Translations under genes and position numbers: made by a program | Assembly: GCA_027946365.1 (NCBI GenBank) | Contig: JAPEUQ010000006.1 | Location: forward strand, 1,488,001 to 1,552,000 | DNA length: 64,000 nt | From: Kalmusia sp. IMI 367209 | Lineage: Eukaryota > Ascomycota > Dothideomycetes > Pleosporales > Didymosphaeriaceae | Reading direction: 5' to 3' | Shown: positions 23,182 to 33,517 of the stretch, in pieces | Position numbering within the stretch: position 1 is the first letter of the stretch | How the letters are laid out: each line of letters opens with the position of its first letter | Notes under the pieces: generated by a model | Seen by the model: the letters and a program-made list of their open reading frames with translations, nothing else | The model's database searches: none | What the model was told of the DNA's origin: nothing

Positions 23182-24413
23182 CGTAGCGGTGTGCTCCGGT
23201 TAATACGAGATGATTGAGTCCGGTGGGATTGCCCGAGTGAAATGCGTGGGAGGAGTCTGCCGGATTTGTAGAAAGGCGTTTAATTAGCTGTAGCCTTGTC
23301 TATTCGCAGACTTGTCTGCTAAAAGTGATAGAGACACTACATTTAGTGAAACTTCGGTTAACACGTGCGGCGTTTGCACAGTTCGTAGCGGGACTTTGTT
23401 GATGTGAAGGGCGAACGCAGCACCAAAAGAAACCAAACCAGGCCAACCCAGCATAGTTTGCTAACCCGAATCAGTTAATTAGTTGTATATTTGTCAATAG
23501 TGGGTTTGCGTGGGATAACATGCACGAAATAAAACCAAAGAAAAGCCTCATAGAAGAGTGTCATTATTACAATCGCAACACTTGTGAAGAGGAATATCAA
23601 GGAAATTAGCAGATACGTTTTTCCCGATGCATCAATTCTCCCTATAATTTAGATGCGATTTCCCATTCGATTCAGAAAAAGGTTGGCCGTGCCATTCACC
23701 GCCAATGCCTGCGCAGTAAATCATTTGCATGGGGGAACATGGAGATTCTAGGAGTAGGGAGCTTCATCGCCGGAGTCTCTGGCGCAAAGTTCCACATTAT
23801 GCTTTTAAAGTTCGATTCCGTAGAAGGCCGGACTTTTGTCGTCGTGGGTGGGACCACTGGACGGGAGGCCGCTGAGTCAATGATGACGAAGTACACGGTG
23901 AGAATGCTGAGATGATGTTCCTTGACGTCAAATTTTAGGGATTGGTGGCAAGTGGTATGAGAACGAGAGTGTCATCTGCTAGAGATATGTTGCCAAGGAG
24001 GAGAAGTAGCAAATGGATGATGTGACGGTGGAGGTATCCTTCAAAGCAGACACGAAGAGCAGGCTTTGGCAGGAATGCTTATCATACTGTGTCACCCCAC
24101 AATAGGACTTCAAATGCCCTTAAAACATTGATGATTCTGCATAGCGTCGGGGACATGCACATTACGTCACCTCCAATCAAGGGCAGCAAAACGGTAGTGA
24201 GTCGTCAAATTCTGCATTCCTTGGCAACTGACTATTCAAGGCATGCATGCTGACTAGTCCCAACCTCAAACGTAATTCTCAATGATCTGAAACTCCAGCC
24301 CGCCTTGCGCTGTTATGCCGACGTGACCATGCCCGATATCCGTAATGAAACGTATAATCGAGGTGTTCGTGGTGAATTTATCCGTGGCGTCTTGGACTTA
24401 ACATGCGACACGC
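23182..24413. other. Intergenic region SSP2 / SSP3
   Basis: No intact gene is supported. A minus-strand frame ending at 23696 has a hydrophobic, signal-like start but no ATG, and is discussed as a possible decayed relative. Confidence 0.45.
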
Positions 24414-24815
24414 CTAGATCTTGCAGCACGCCCAACTGTACGCATACTCTTTTCCTGGTAGGAGCTGCCACTGCGCATCTGGACCCTGATGATTACCAAG
24501 GAAGTCTTTGCACTGCTTATCACTAGAGGAGCGTTAAAACCAACCCGACTATCTCTCAATCCCATACCTGAAGAATTTGCACTCGTAACCCTTATCCATT
24601 CGGTAACCGCCGACAGAGGGACCGGTCATGCACTTGTCTCCAAGGACAGAGAGATTCATGGAAAAACCCTCTAGCTCTACCGAGTTCTTGTATACTCCGA
24701 CAATAAGGTATTCATTTGAAGCAAGACCGCCATCTTTGTAGACGGTTGGCGGAGTAGGCGTAGCGACAGAGAAGGCACCGAAGAGGGAGAGAATAAGGTA
24801 GGCAAAGAAGTCCAT
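24414..24815 (-). CDS. Small secreted protein (SSP3), candidate effector
   Basis: The proposed product is 118 residues in two exons (24815-24568 and 24522-24414; GTATGG donor, CTCTAG acceptor, phase 2). Residues 1-18 (MDFFAYLILSLFGAFSVA) are a signal peptide. The mature part has five cysteines (62, 79, 87, 115, 116). The intron splits Ser83 at the end of E-C-K-F-F-S; the second exon has Q-G-P (95-97) and ends C-C-K-I. Unspliced, the frame would give an 88-residue product lacking the last three cysteines. The motif order and intron position tie it to its neighbours. No named family is recognised and no catalytic residues are visible. Confidence 0.77.
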
Positions 24816-25461
24816 CGTTGTTGCGAGGGTTATTTGTAGCTATGGGGAGGATCGACTTAGTTGAATCGGTAGGTTAAAGTAGATCGAAGAGGGTACAAGA
24901 GGGCCAGCAGAGCGTAATAACTTACTTGTATACTAGCCAGTTGTTAGATATTCACTTGCAGGCCGCTTAGCGTGTGCACGGACGTGGTGGTGATTGTAGT
25001 GAAGTGGGAGACGATAATTAAAGGACACATGTTGAGTATTTCGTTTGACATATCCCACACGTAAAGGGTGTTTTTTTTTTCAAATTGCAGTTCACTATAG
25101 CCTCCCAGAGCATGCCCAGGTGGTATCAGTACTGGGCTTTCAGATATTTGTTAAGTCGATTTTAGATAAATCATCATACCACGTGTTCGGTCGCTTCATA
25201 TACAGGTCACGGCTGTAGAGCAGACTGTATTCTTTACGCCACTCGAGTGTACGTGCGATACTACCTCATGATACAAAAAGCTCCACACTAACGCAAACCC
25301 AGTGACTTTCCTTTCCGCGACCATCTTAACCCTGACATAAATGATGTGGACTGAAACCTAGGCTGATGCCCTGGAAGTTAAAGCTAGCATGCCTCTTGGG
25401 CTGGTTGAACACAGTCAGTTAGTTAATTAACAATATTTCCGAGGTACACTTGCTGTGAAGT
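24816..25461. other. Intergenic region SSP3 / SSP4
   Basis: AT-rich, with a T-run at 25071-25081. It should include the SSP3 promoter. No gene is seen. Confidence 0.5.
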
Positions 25462-25842
25462 CTACTCATCGCCAGGATGCGATCTAAGCTGACAAGTGAA
25501 CCTCTTCGCCTTCGGGGCATTACCCATGACTGGACCCTGACCAATCCACTCGAGTGTCGTATCGTCGCAATTCTCTAAGTCAGCCCTGGAGCCATGTTAG
25601 CTCTAAAATGACGTATCGTTGAAGATCTCCTACTTATAGAATGCGCAACGGCAGCCGTTGGAGACGTTCAACTTGACTGCAGACGCAGGAAGGCGACGGC
25701 AGGGCGCACCTGGGTAGAGAGGGAGGATGGCGTCACCTTCCTGGACACCACCGCACTGCTTGAGAACCGCGTCGCCGCCGCTTGGGGGAGCGATTGAGGA
25801 GGTACAGATGGAGAGGAAGATAAGGGGAACGAGTAAATTCAT
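25462..25842 (-). CDS. Small secreted protein (SSP4), candidate effector
   Basis: The proposed product is 110 residues in two exons (25842-25634 and 25585-25462; GTAGGA donor, CTCCAG acceptor, phase 2). Residues 1-18 (MNLLVPLIFLSICTSSIA) form the signal peptide. The mature chain has six cysteines (30, 48, 64, 66, 76, 101). The intron falls in the Lys70 codon at the end of C-R-C-A-F-Y-K, and the second exon has G-Q-G-P-V (85-89) then R-F-T-C. I chose the acceptor at 25586 because nearer AG sites introduce stops or leave the frame with Asn75-Cys76. Function unknown; features suit an apoplastic effector-like protein. Confidence 0.77.
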
Positions 25843-26435
25843 GGTGATTAACTCGGCAGTGGTAACGGGCTTAGGAAGATCGGTGGGAAGGTGCTGAAGA
25901 AGAGACGTTACGCAACCACTGTCCCATGTTTGTAGTACAACCGAAAATGGAGGAAGGTATCCGAGCGTTTGTCGAGTCTGCGGAGAGGTGGTACAAGCTG
26001 CCGAGCACCCGACGCGGAAACCCCATACGACTTGCGAGCCACGACAAGTTTCAAGCCTTCACATGTGCGAGTGACGGCGGCCAGAAAGGAGATTTTAGTC
26101 ATGGTATTGGTACCTCCTGTCATCGCCAACATCGGCACGGGCACTATTAACAGCAATTTGACCTGGGCATACTTATACAGGGTGATTGAATCGGATGCAG
26201 TGGCGCGTGGGCCGCATGTTCAGCGCATGTACTGTCGAACGCTTGAAGGAAACAATAAGTGATAATTGATCGCTAAATAGGTACGACATTGATGACACAA
26301 CCACGTGGAAGTAGTTCAAGGCATACATGGGCGTTCACATCCGATAGAACCATCAAGCCATTATTAGAAGCACAATACAAGATCCGCACACCTTCATAAA
26401 TGTTACTCTTTTTCTAAATCATCCTATCACACAGA
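25843..26435. other. Intergenic region SSP4 / aquaglyceroporin
   Basis: A + frame (25926-26150) contains a K-F-Q-A-F-T-C segment reminiscent of the SSP4 tail but lacks a signal peptide; it is not called as a gene. Otherwise nothing is seen. Confidence 0.45.
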
Positions 26436-28580
26436 CTAAACCTCCTCCCCATCCCTCCCCTTCTCCCCACTCCTCGCCCTAATCCTCTGTGTGACCTCCT
26501 TTGGATTTGGCCAGTGATAGTTCACTGGACTTTCTCCGCCCACAAAGACAAACACATCATATATAAGTGCACCCGTAAGGGTACCCGATAATCCTGCAGC
26601 GATAGGTCCATATGCCCACCACCCGCTCGAGAACGTTTCTGTACCGTACCCAACCCACCACGCCACGAAGCGTGGTCCTAGATCGCGTGCTGGGGAGACA
26701 CCGAGGCCATTGTAGCCAAAGCATATACAGAGGAGAAAAGACATTAGCCCGTATATTAGGGCAGACATGCCTGCAGAGGGGTTAGTTGATATGAAGAGGA
26801 CTTGAAGAGAAGGGTTGTACCGGAGCCAGGTGGAGTATTGCTGTCATCACCAATGGCGAAGGCAATGCAGGTGTAGAGAGCTGCGGAGAGGAAGTCATTG
26901 AAGAAGGCTGTGGCAACCGAGATGTAGTTTTGAGGAATTGTGTAGAAAGCTTTCCCAGTGACAGACGGTGTTAGATGTGGGTCGATGTGCGTGATAGCAT
27001 CTCGGTAGATGAACCTGCATAGATAAAAAGGTTAGTCGACCCTGACTAGGATACAATGACGTGTAGCTGCCTTGATAGCCATCAAGGCACAAGTAGAGTG
27101 TGACTTACCACGCCAAAGCTCCCGCAGCGAAACCGGCTAGTATTTGCATGCAGCAATACACAAAGCACAGCTCCCAAGGAAAGCCCCGGAAGATAGAGAA
27201 GGAGATAGAAATCCACGGATTCATATGACTGCCGGAGACTCCACCTCCGACGTAGATGCCGGCCGTGACCGCGAGTCCCCAGGCCCAAGATTGAGTGATA
27301 TAATCTCCCTCAGCGGCCGGATACGTAATTGAGTACAAAGCGCCAGCTATACCAAAGAAGAGATAGATCGTAGTCTACACATGCTTAGCTTGGTCTTTAG
27401 TAAGAATCGGTAAGTGAGAAACGCACTGAAAGGAACTCTGCTGCGGCTTCGGGATAACGTGCGCGTAGCCGTGCAAGTGGGTTCCGATATGTGTTGTAAT
27501 AATCTTGTATGGCTTCTTCTTCGCGATGGCGGATCTCTTGCTTTTCGGCCTGCGTCTCTGCTGTCTGCGCTGTGTCGACCGATTCTGTGTCCTGGAGTGG
27601 AGGGTGATCATTATGAAAACCGTCTTCCATCCGATCAGGCATGAGCGTCGGCGATTGCAAGCCTTGATGAGTATGATGCTCCGAAGGCTTATCACGCGCC
27701 TGGTCTTCTCGTCCGATGCCATGCTCATACTCTGGGCCGTCAGAATCTTCTACTCGTGTTACGACGTATTTCCAACCATCTATCTCTGTCTCAAATCGAT
27801 CAGGAGGGGGTATTCGGAGAGTCGGAGCGTCTTGGCGGTCTTTCCTAACATTTTGATTAGAAAAACATATTCAGTAATATTTTTGAATGAATGACTACAT
27901 TATACTGACCTTTTTGCTCTTGCAAATCTTCTTCTTGTTCGTTACGGCCTCGAAGCATTCCGGGACGCACTGTTCGCGGGACTAAACGCGGAAATATAAG
28001 TTATTATTCGGCCACTACAAAGAAATTGTACCTTGGGCTTACTTACACGGTCGGCCGAGGCCGAACAGTGGCCGTGCAGGTTCATTTTCGTACCACGGAT
28101 TTAGCGAGTAGTAGTCATTGTCAACGTAGAAACGGCCTTCTGCTTTCTTTTGTGTTTGCTGTCGCTGCAGATTGCTCTGTTGTGCACGAATACTGTCCTC
28201 AGCAGTGAGTGGACGACTGTATTGAGTTGTATTGGCCACATCAGTGCGAGCATCTGAGCTGTGTATAGAATCTAGTGGCACAGTAGGATGTCTTTCTATA
28301 TCATGTCTCGTCTGTTTCATTCCTCGAGTAGATGTTCGCTGTGTTAGACTAGACGACCTAGTATTAGAGACTGTGTTGTTTATTCTCGTTCGTGATTCGG
28401 CGACGCTGGGCGGCGATTGTGTATTTGTCAATCCTTCTGCGAGCTGTTAGTTGTGGGAGTCAAGATGGCTATGCATCGAGGTTTGAAACATGAAGTCTAT
28501 ATATAATGCAACAAGAGTTGCTGGACGCAGATGATGCACCGAGATGGAAAATAAGAAGCCTTACCACTAGAAGACATCAT
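26436..28580 (-). CDS. Aquaglyceroporin (MIP family) with long N-terminal extension and altered NPA boxes
   Basis: The proposed product is 561 residues in seven exons: 28580-28565, 28436-28047, 27981-27910, 27839-27427, 27374-27109, 27014-26821 and 26770-26436. The N-terminal ~295 residues are cytosolic, charged and low-complexity, with Y-Y-S-L-N-P-W-Y and a V-P-R-T-V-R-P-G-M-like stretch common in fungal long aquaglyceroporins. The C-terminal ~265 residues have six membrane spans. The two half-helix boxes read S-G-S-H-M-N-P-W (NPW at 349-351) and G-V-S-P-A-R-D-L-G-P-R (SPA at 476-478), instead of NPA; Arg479 of the selectivity filter is kept. Such channels pass glycerol and water for osmotic control. 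The tiny first exon (ATG ATG ...) with its GTAAGG donor sets the start; no ATG exists at the head of exon 2. Confidence 0.88.
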
Positions 28581-29759
28581 GACCCCAAAACTAGGACAAT
28601 AAAACGGCTGCAAAATTTGATTGATCAAAAAGCAGCAGTTGAGAGCAAGAGCTTCGGGAAGCTCGCGTGGTTGCGTGCAATGACCAACCATAGCGTAGCA
28701 ACTACGTCACATTCCTCGGAACTTCGCACCGCGTGAGTCGAAATTCGCATCAGAACTGGTGAAAATTCGCACCTTTGTCTTCATGCAATTTACTCTTCTT
28801 GCGGGGAAGCACCTGACTAGAGGTTTAGTGCGTGTTTAGCTTCGTGCAGCTCAGCGCCGTGGTTTCCTAATAAGGGCCGAGAATACGACGCACCTCATTG
28901 AGCCTCACGCTACCCTGCTATAGCCCAAACCAACCTAGATTGCGGATGGTCGTGAACTTATCACAATCTGCTGAAAGGATTTTCAAGAATTCGAGAACAC
29001 CTATACTTTCGCGATAGATTTTGCAGTCAAGACGTGAAAACTTTCTCCCATGCTTGCAGACCGCTGAGCTATTGTGGCATTTCTTTCCGGCTCTCCTGGA
29101 ACACCTTCAAGGCTTGACTGCGTCGTTACTGGGTGATTAATCTGTTACCTACTCAAATACGTTATAGCCTCACGATCTCTTGATGTTTTATGAAATGATG
29201 TTCATCATTAAATATTCACTGAATAGCACGTTCCAAGAAAAGCCTGCTTCGCATGCACACATAATGATTGAACATTTGGTGTATTGTCCTTTCAGACGAG
29301 GATTGGCAGATGTAGTTACCTACAATTGCCGATCCATGTATTAATATCCAGCCTGGATATAGCTTTCCAACGACGGGCACCGAAGCTAATTAGGTCGAAA
29401 ATCGAACATCTCAAGCTTACAATACGAGGTATACTGCTTATCGACCGAGAAAACCTGCGGCAGGGTAACGGTGATCAGCAAATGCCTGGTGGGGCAGACG
29501 ATGGGGTTGACTCACGTGTTGCAATTGCAAAACTTCTCCGCGTGAACATTGCCGATTGACGGTTCGTGAACAAAGTGCCGCCAACGACCTTCTCAAAATC
29601 GCATCCAAAACTCCAACCAGGCTTATGCAGCAGACCCAAACCATTTCATGCAAAGCAAAGCCAAGAAAAAGAGGAAAAAGGTAAGGAAAGGGCACATCCA
29701 AATCTGCACCATGCAATATTCATACATACCTTGGGGTGAATCATATCTTTGATAGCAGA
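28581..29759. other. Intergenic region upstream of aquaglyceroporin
   Basis: This lies between the aquaglyceroporin start and the PRP5 stop, both on the minus strand. No gene is supported; it should hold the channel gene's promoter and the PRP5 3' end. Confidence 0.5.
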
Positions 29760-32700
29760 TCAGACTACGCTATAGCGTCCAGTCGCTCCACGGACAGTCT
29801 CCTCGGCTGACATGGTCGCCTCTCTGAGAAGTCGCGTGATCTCCATCATAGCATCAGTAACGACGTTTTCGTTGTCTCCCTCAACAAGAATGTAGAGCTT
29901 TGGTAGCTCATTTTCTCCTGGTTCTTTGCCTGGAGGATAAAAGTTGCCTTTGGTTGTGATCGAAACGCCAGTTGTGTCCAGGATCTTGACGACATTGGTG
30001 CGATTTGTGACTGCCCATCGAGCTTTCTGTGGAAAGTCGTTGATTTCGATGGTCGAGTGAAAAGCACCTGCATCTGGGCCTTTATTGTCAATAGGCTGAC
30101 CGTGATGGATCATGCCTTTCTTGCTCAAACGACCATCGACCTTGTTTGCGGCCGCCATAGCCTTCTCTTTAGCAGTCATGGCCTTGGTGGGGCCGGTCTG
30201 AGCAGGACGCTCGGTCTTGTTGACGACGATCTTATTGGCGAGTAGCTGCATATATGCTGGTTGATCTGCCGCTGGCTTAGCAGTCTTACCTGCATCAGCT
30301 GCAGAGGTGACCTCTGGCTGCTTGATAACGGGCAGCTCCGCTTCTTCATCGCTGACGTCTTCGCCTTCAATCTTGTGTGCTCGCTTCTCTCTTCTCTTCT
30401 CTAAAGCGCGAGCAGCATCAAGCTTGTCCAAGCCTTTACCACCGAAACCAGGGTCAAACCATTTCTCTTCGCCGCGCTTGATTTTGGCTTTGAAATCGTT
30501 GGATATTTTCTCAAGCTCCTCGGGTACCTCTTGCTTACTATCCTTCAGTGCTCTAACGACGTGCATGGTGAAGCGTTCCTGGCCGGGATTTTCAATGAGG
30601 GTGATAGCGGTACCCTGATTGCCTGCGCGACCGGTGCGCCCACACCTATGCACGTAGTCTTCCAAATGAGTTGGACAATCGAAATTGAATACCATGGCAA
30701 GACGTGGAACGTCCAAGCCACGAGCAGCAACCGACGTGGCAATGAGGATAGGTAGAACTCCTTGTTTAAAATCGTTAATTGCTTCGCTGCGATCTGCTTG
30801 ATCTTTTGCGCCGTGAATAGTGTTGACAGCAGTATACTTCGCTTTAAAAAGCTTGGCAAGGAGATCTTCGGCAGTCTCTTGACGCTCTACGAAGACCAAA
30901 ATCTGAGCATTCTCATCCTTCGAGAATAGCATGCCAAGCTGCCGAAGGAGCTCATTGATTTTGGCCTCATACTTCGGTGACACCAGCGTCACTATTTGTT
31001 TTACGGTATCAGTTACAATGCTGCGACCACCGATGACCACTTCGGCAGGATTCACAAGGCCCTTCTTCGCTAAGGCATTGATGTTCTTGGGCATTGTTGC
31101 TGAAAAGAGTATAGTCTGACGATCAGGTCGGATATTGGCCATAATTTTCACGACCTGCGGTTCAAACCCCATGTCAAACATTCGGTCGGCCTCATCTAGG
31201 ATGAGATATGTGACTCGCTTGAGATTCAGAACCCGACCTGAGTTACTCTGGAGTAGATCGATCAGACGACCGGGGGTCGCACACAGGACATGGATACCAC
31301 CTCGTTTGATCATAGCAATCTGCTCCGAAATGGGTTGGCCTCCGTAAGCACAGGCGATATGCAACCCTGACGCCTTCAGGAAAGGCTTTAGCTCGGCGCC
31401 TATCTGGACGGACAATTCTCGGGTGGGAGCGAGAATGAGACCAATCGGTCCATCTGACGGCTTAAGGGCTGGTTGATCAAGAATATGTCGGATCATAGGG
31501 ATACCGAAAGCCAGAGTCTTTCCGGATCCAGTTTTCGCTACGCCGATGAAGTCTAACCCAGACTCAGCCATAGGAATAGCCTGAGACTGTATTGGCGTTG
31601 GCTTATCAAATCGCAATTTGTTGAAAACATCCATCGTCGCCTGGAGGAGGCCCATCTGGGCCCATTTGCGTACAGGACGGGGTACGTTGGCACCCTTAAC
31701 TGTGATGTTGTCGAGTTCGAAGCGAAGGTTGTCAACTTCTTCAGTGGTCATCTGCGAAACCTCCATGGGCTCCGTGTAGAAGTTTTTACGGAAGGATTGA
31801 TACTCAACTTTGCTGTGGTCGATAACGGGAACTTCCTTCCTCTTTTTCTTAGAAGCAGCAAGGGCTAGCAGGTCCTCACCTTCGACAGCGGTGAGACCAG
31901 GTTCATGATCATCGTCATAGAAGGCTTGGCCTTGTGGACGACCCCTACTTGGCTGCGTCTCAGAGAGGCCGGCCATGAAGGCGTCCAGTGGGTCGATGTC
32001 ATCCTCCTCAGCGCCTGCGACTTCGTCAACGTCCATCTTCTCGGCGGACTCGTCAGCGACGATTGGGGCTTCTTCCATTTGAGAGTCTTCGTTTGCGATC
32101 TCCTCCCGACGCTTCTCTAACTGAGCCTGTAACTCTGCTTGATTACCCTCAGGGCTCCCCATATCGCTCATCCCACCTTCGTCAGCGTTGGCAGCATCGG
32201 GCACGTTTTCGTCGAGCGGCGTGAAATCGGGAAGCGCTTGGAGAGAGCGCTTACCGGTGTTCTCTTCGTCATCCAACAAAACTTTCTTGGCAGGTTCGAT
32301 CTCGTCTTCACCAGGTTTAGCTTTTTGCCCGAAGGAGGCGACATTACCATTGGGTTTGACTGACGGTAGGCCAGGGCGATCTGTCTCGGTTGGTCTTAAA
32401 TGAGCAATGGAGGGGTTGTACATACTGGCTGTTGAAGCACCGTTGGCCGTGATGCCATTGAGCTTGGCTGCGGCCTTGAAAGGCGCTGGGGCAGCAATCT
32501 CAGCGAGCTTGAAGGGTTCCTTCGCCTTTACCTGCTTAGGCTTCTTTTCAGCGGGAAGCTGTGATAAAGCTTTAATCTTAGAGGACTCTTGTGTCGTCTC
32601 GCCTACTGTCGCAGAAGCAACTGTGGGCGTGGTCGGCGCGGTGGCAGCTGGCGAGGAGGCGGCAGCGGGGCTGTCAGTCTTCTTCTCAGCTTGCTCCTTC

Positions 32701-33245
32701 TTCCATGCTTGGACCCTGGCGAGCCTGGCGGCTTTCTTGGACTCCTCGTCTAGCTTCGGCTTCTCTTCCACACGCTTGTGCCTGTCCTGCCTGTCCTGCC
32801 TGTCCTGCCTGTCCTGCCTGTTCTCACGCGATAGGTTGCTCGCCCTAGAGCTAGGCCTTGCGTCTGCACCAGGAGTGGCCGAATTCGAATGGCGGGTGCG
32901 GTCGTCGCTTCGTCGACGATCGTCGCGTCGGTCGTCACGTCGGCTGTAGCTGTCCCAGCGATCGTCATGGCCGCCGTAGCGCCTGTCTTCGCGGTAGTGT
33001 TGCCTGTCACGGGACCGTTCCCTATCACGGCGAGGAGAGCGCGAGCGCGAGCGGCGGCGGTACGAATCGCGGTCCCGGCGCCGACTGTTGCGATCACGCT
33101 CATTGTCGTAGTGACGGTCATCTTCTCGGCGACGGTCGTGGCGGTCTCGATTGTCGCGCCTGTCGTCGCGATCGCGGCGGGGTGCGGAGTAGCGACCGCC
33201 GCCCCGGTCGTCGAACCTTGATCGATCAGCGTGCCGGGAAGCCAT
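29760..33245 (-). CDS. PRP5: Pre-mRNA-splicing ATP-dependent RNA helicase Prp5 (DDX46 type)
   Basis: An intronless frame of 1161 residues. I take the ATG at 33245; the frame is open further upstream only through a non-ATG codon. The first ~180 residues are rich in Arg-Asp/Arg-Ser, with a tandem R-Q-D repeat. The DEAD-box core follows: Q motif (PTPIQSQAIP), Walker A A-K-T-G-S-G-K-T (~570), PTRELSVQIG, D-E-A-D (~683) in LILDEADRMFDMGFEPQ, S-A-T, and H-R-C-G-R-T-G-R-A-G (~866). The segment before the core (MTTEEVDNLRFELDNITVKG) is the Prp5/DDX46 hallmark. Prp5 remodels U2 snRNP so that it pairs with the branch site. The C-terminal region has a KH-like end. The gene is head-to-head with ERB1, 272 bases apart. 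Confidence 0.96.
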   Translation of the reverse strand: MASRHADRSRFDDRGGGRYSAPRRDRDDRRDNRDRHDRRREDDRHYDNERDRNSRRRDRDSYRRRSRSRSPRRDRERSRDRQHYREDRRYGGHDDRWDSYSRRDDRRDDRRRSDDRTRHSNSATPGADARPSSRASNLSRENRQDRQDRQDRQDRHKRVEEKPKLDEESKKAARLARVQAWKKEQAEKKTDSPAAASSPAATAPTTPTVASATVGETTQESSKIKALSQLPAEKKPKQVKAKEPFKLAEIAAPAPFKAAAKLNGITANGASTASMYNPSIAHLRPTETDRPGLPSVKPNGNVASFGQKAKPGEDEIEPAKKVLLDDEENTGKRSLQALPDFTPLDENVPDAANADEGGMSDMGSPEGNQAELQAQLEKRREEIANEDSQMEEAPIVADESAEKMDVDEVAGAEEDDIDPLDAFMAGLSETQPSRGRPQGQAFYDDDHEPGLTAVEGEDLLALAASKKKRKEVPVIDHSKVEYQSFRKNFYTEPMEVSQMTTEEVDNLRFELDNITVKGANVPRPVRKWAQMGLLQATMDVFNKLRFDKPTPIQSQAIPMAESGLDFIGVAKTGSGKTLAFGIPMIRHILDQPALKPSDGPIGLILAPTRELSVQIGAELKPFLKASGLHIACAYGGQPISEQIAMIKRGGIHVLCATPGRLIDLLQSNSGRVLNLKRVTYLILDEADRMFDMGFEPQVVKIMANIRPDRQTILFSATMPKNINALAKKGLVNPAEVVIGGRSIVTDTVKQIVTLVSPKYEAKINELLRQLGMLFSKDENAQILVFVERQETAEDLLAKLFKAKYTAVNTIHGAKDQADRSEAINDFKQGVLPILIATSVAARGLDVPRLAMVFNFDCPTHLEDYVHRCGRTGRAGNQGTAITLIENPGQERFTMHVVRALKDSKQEVPEELEKISNDFKAKIKRGEEKWFDPGFGGKGLDKLDAARALEKRREKRAHKIEGEDVSDEEAELPVIKQPEVTSAADAGKTAKPAADQPAYMQLLANKIVVNKTERPAQTGPTKAMTAKEKAMAAANKVDGRLSKKGMIHHGQPIDNKGPDAGAFHSTIEINDFPQKARWAVTNRTNVVKILDTTGVSITTKGNFYPPGKEPGENELPKLYILVEGDNENVVTDAMMEITRLLREATMSAEETVRGATGRYSVV
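32789..32824 (+). repeat. Nine-base tandem repeat inside PRP5
   Basis: Four perfect cctgtcctg-type units follow one another, with a fifth degenerate unit. On the minus strand they encode R-Q-D triplets in the low-complexity N-terminus, so length change would be in frame. Confidence 0.85.
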
Positions 33246-33517
33246 GGCGGCTCGCGGAGTAATACTGTGAGATAAGTGCAAGTGGCTCCTTCAGGACGTG
33301 TCAATCGAGGCAGCTTGTCTTGGGGGTGATGGTGATGATGGTGGTCGTAGTCGTGGTTGCGGCCAACGTGAAAAGTGGACGCGAGCTCATGAGAAAGTCG
33401 AGTCTGGCTTAGCGCACGGTCCGTGCAGCTATCGATAACGCCAAAAAACTTCGTACAATTGAACTTTGTGCAGGAAAATAGTGAAGCGTGTCCCGCACTG
33501 CGACGTTGCCAGCGACA
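33246..33517. promoter_or_regulatory. Shared divergent promoter PRP5 / ERB1
   Basis: These 272 bases separate two divergent ATGs. The PRP5-proximal half has a purine/pyrimidine-biased GGTGATGGTGATGATGG run (33328 onward on +). No particular factor site is claimed. Confidence 0.6.

Noticed and set aside
33246..33281. In-frame upstream extension of PRP5
   Set aside because: It begins with TTG; the ATG at 33245 has a good context (GCCATGG) and starts the usual Arg/Asp-rich arm.
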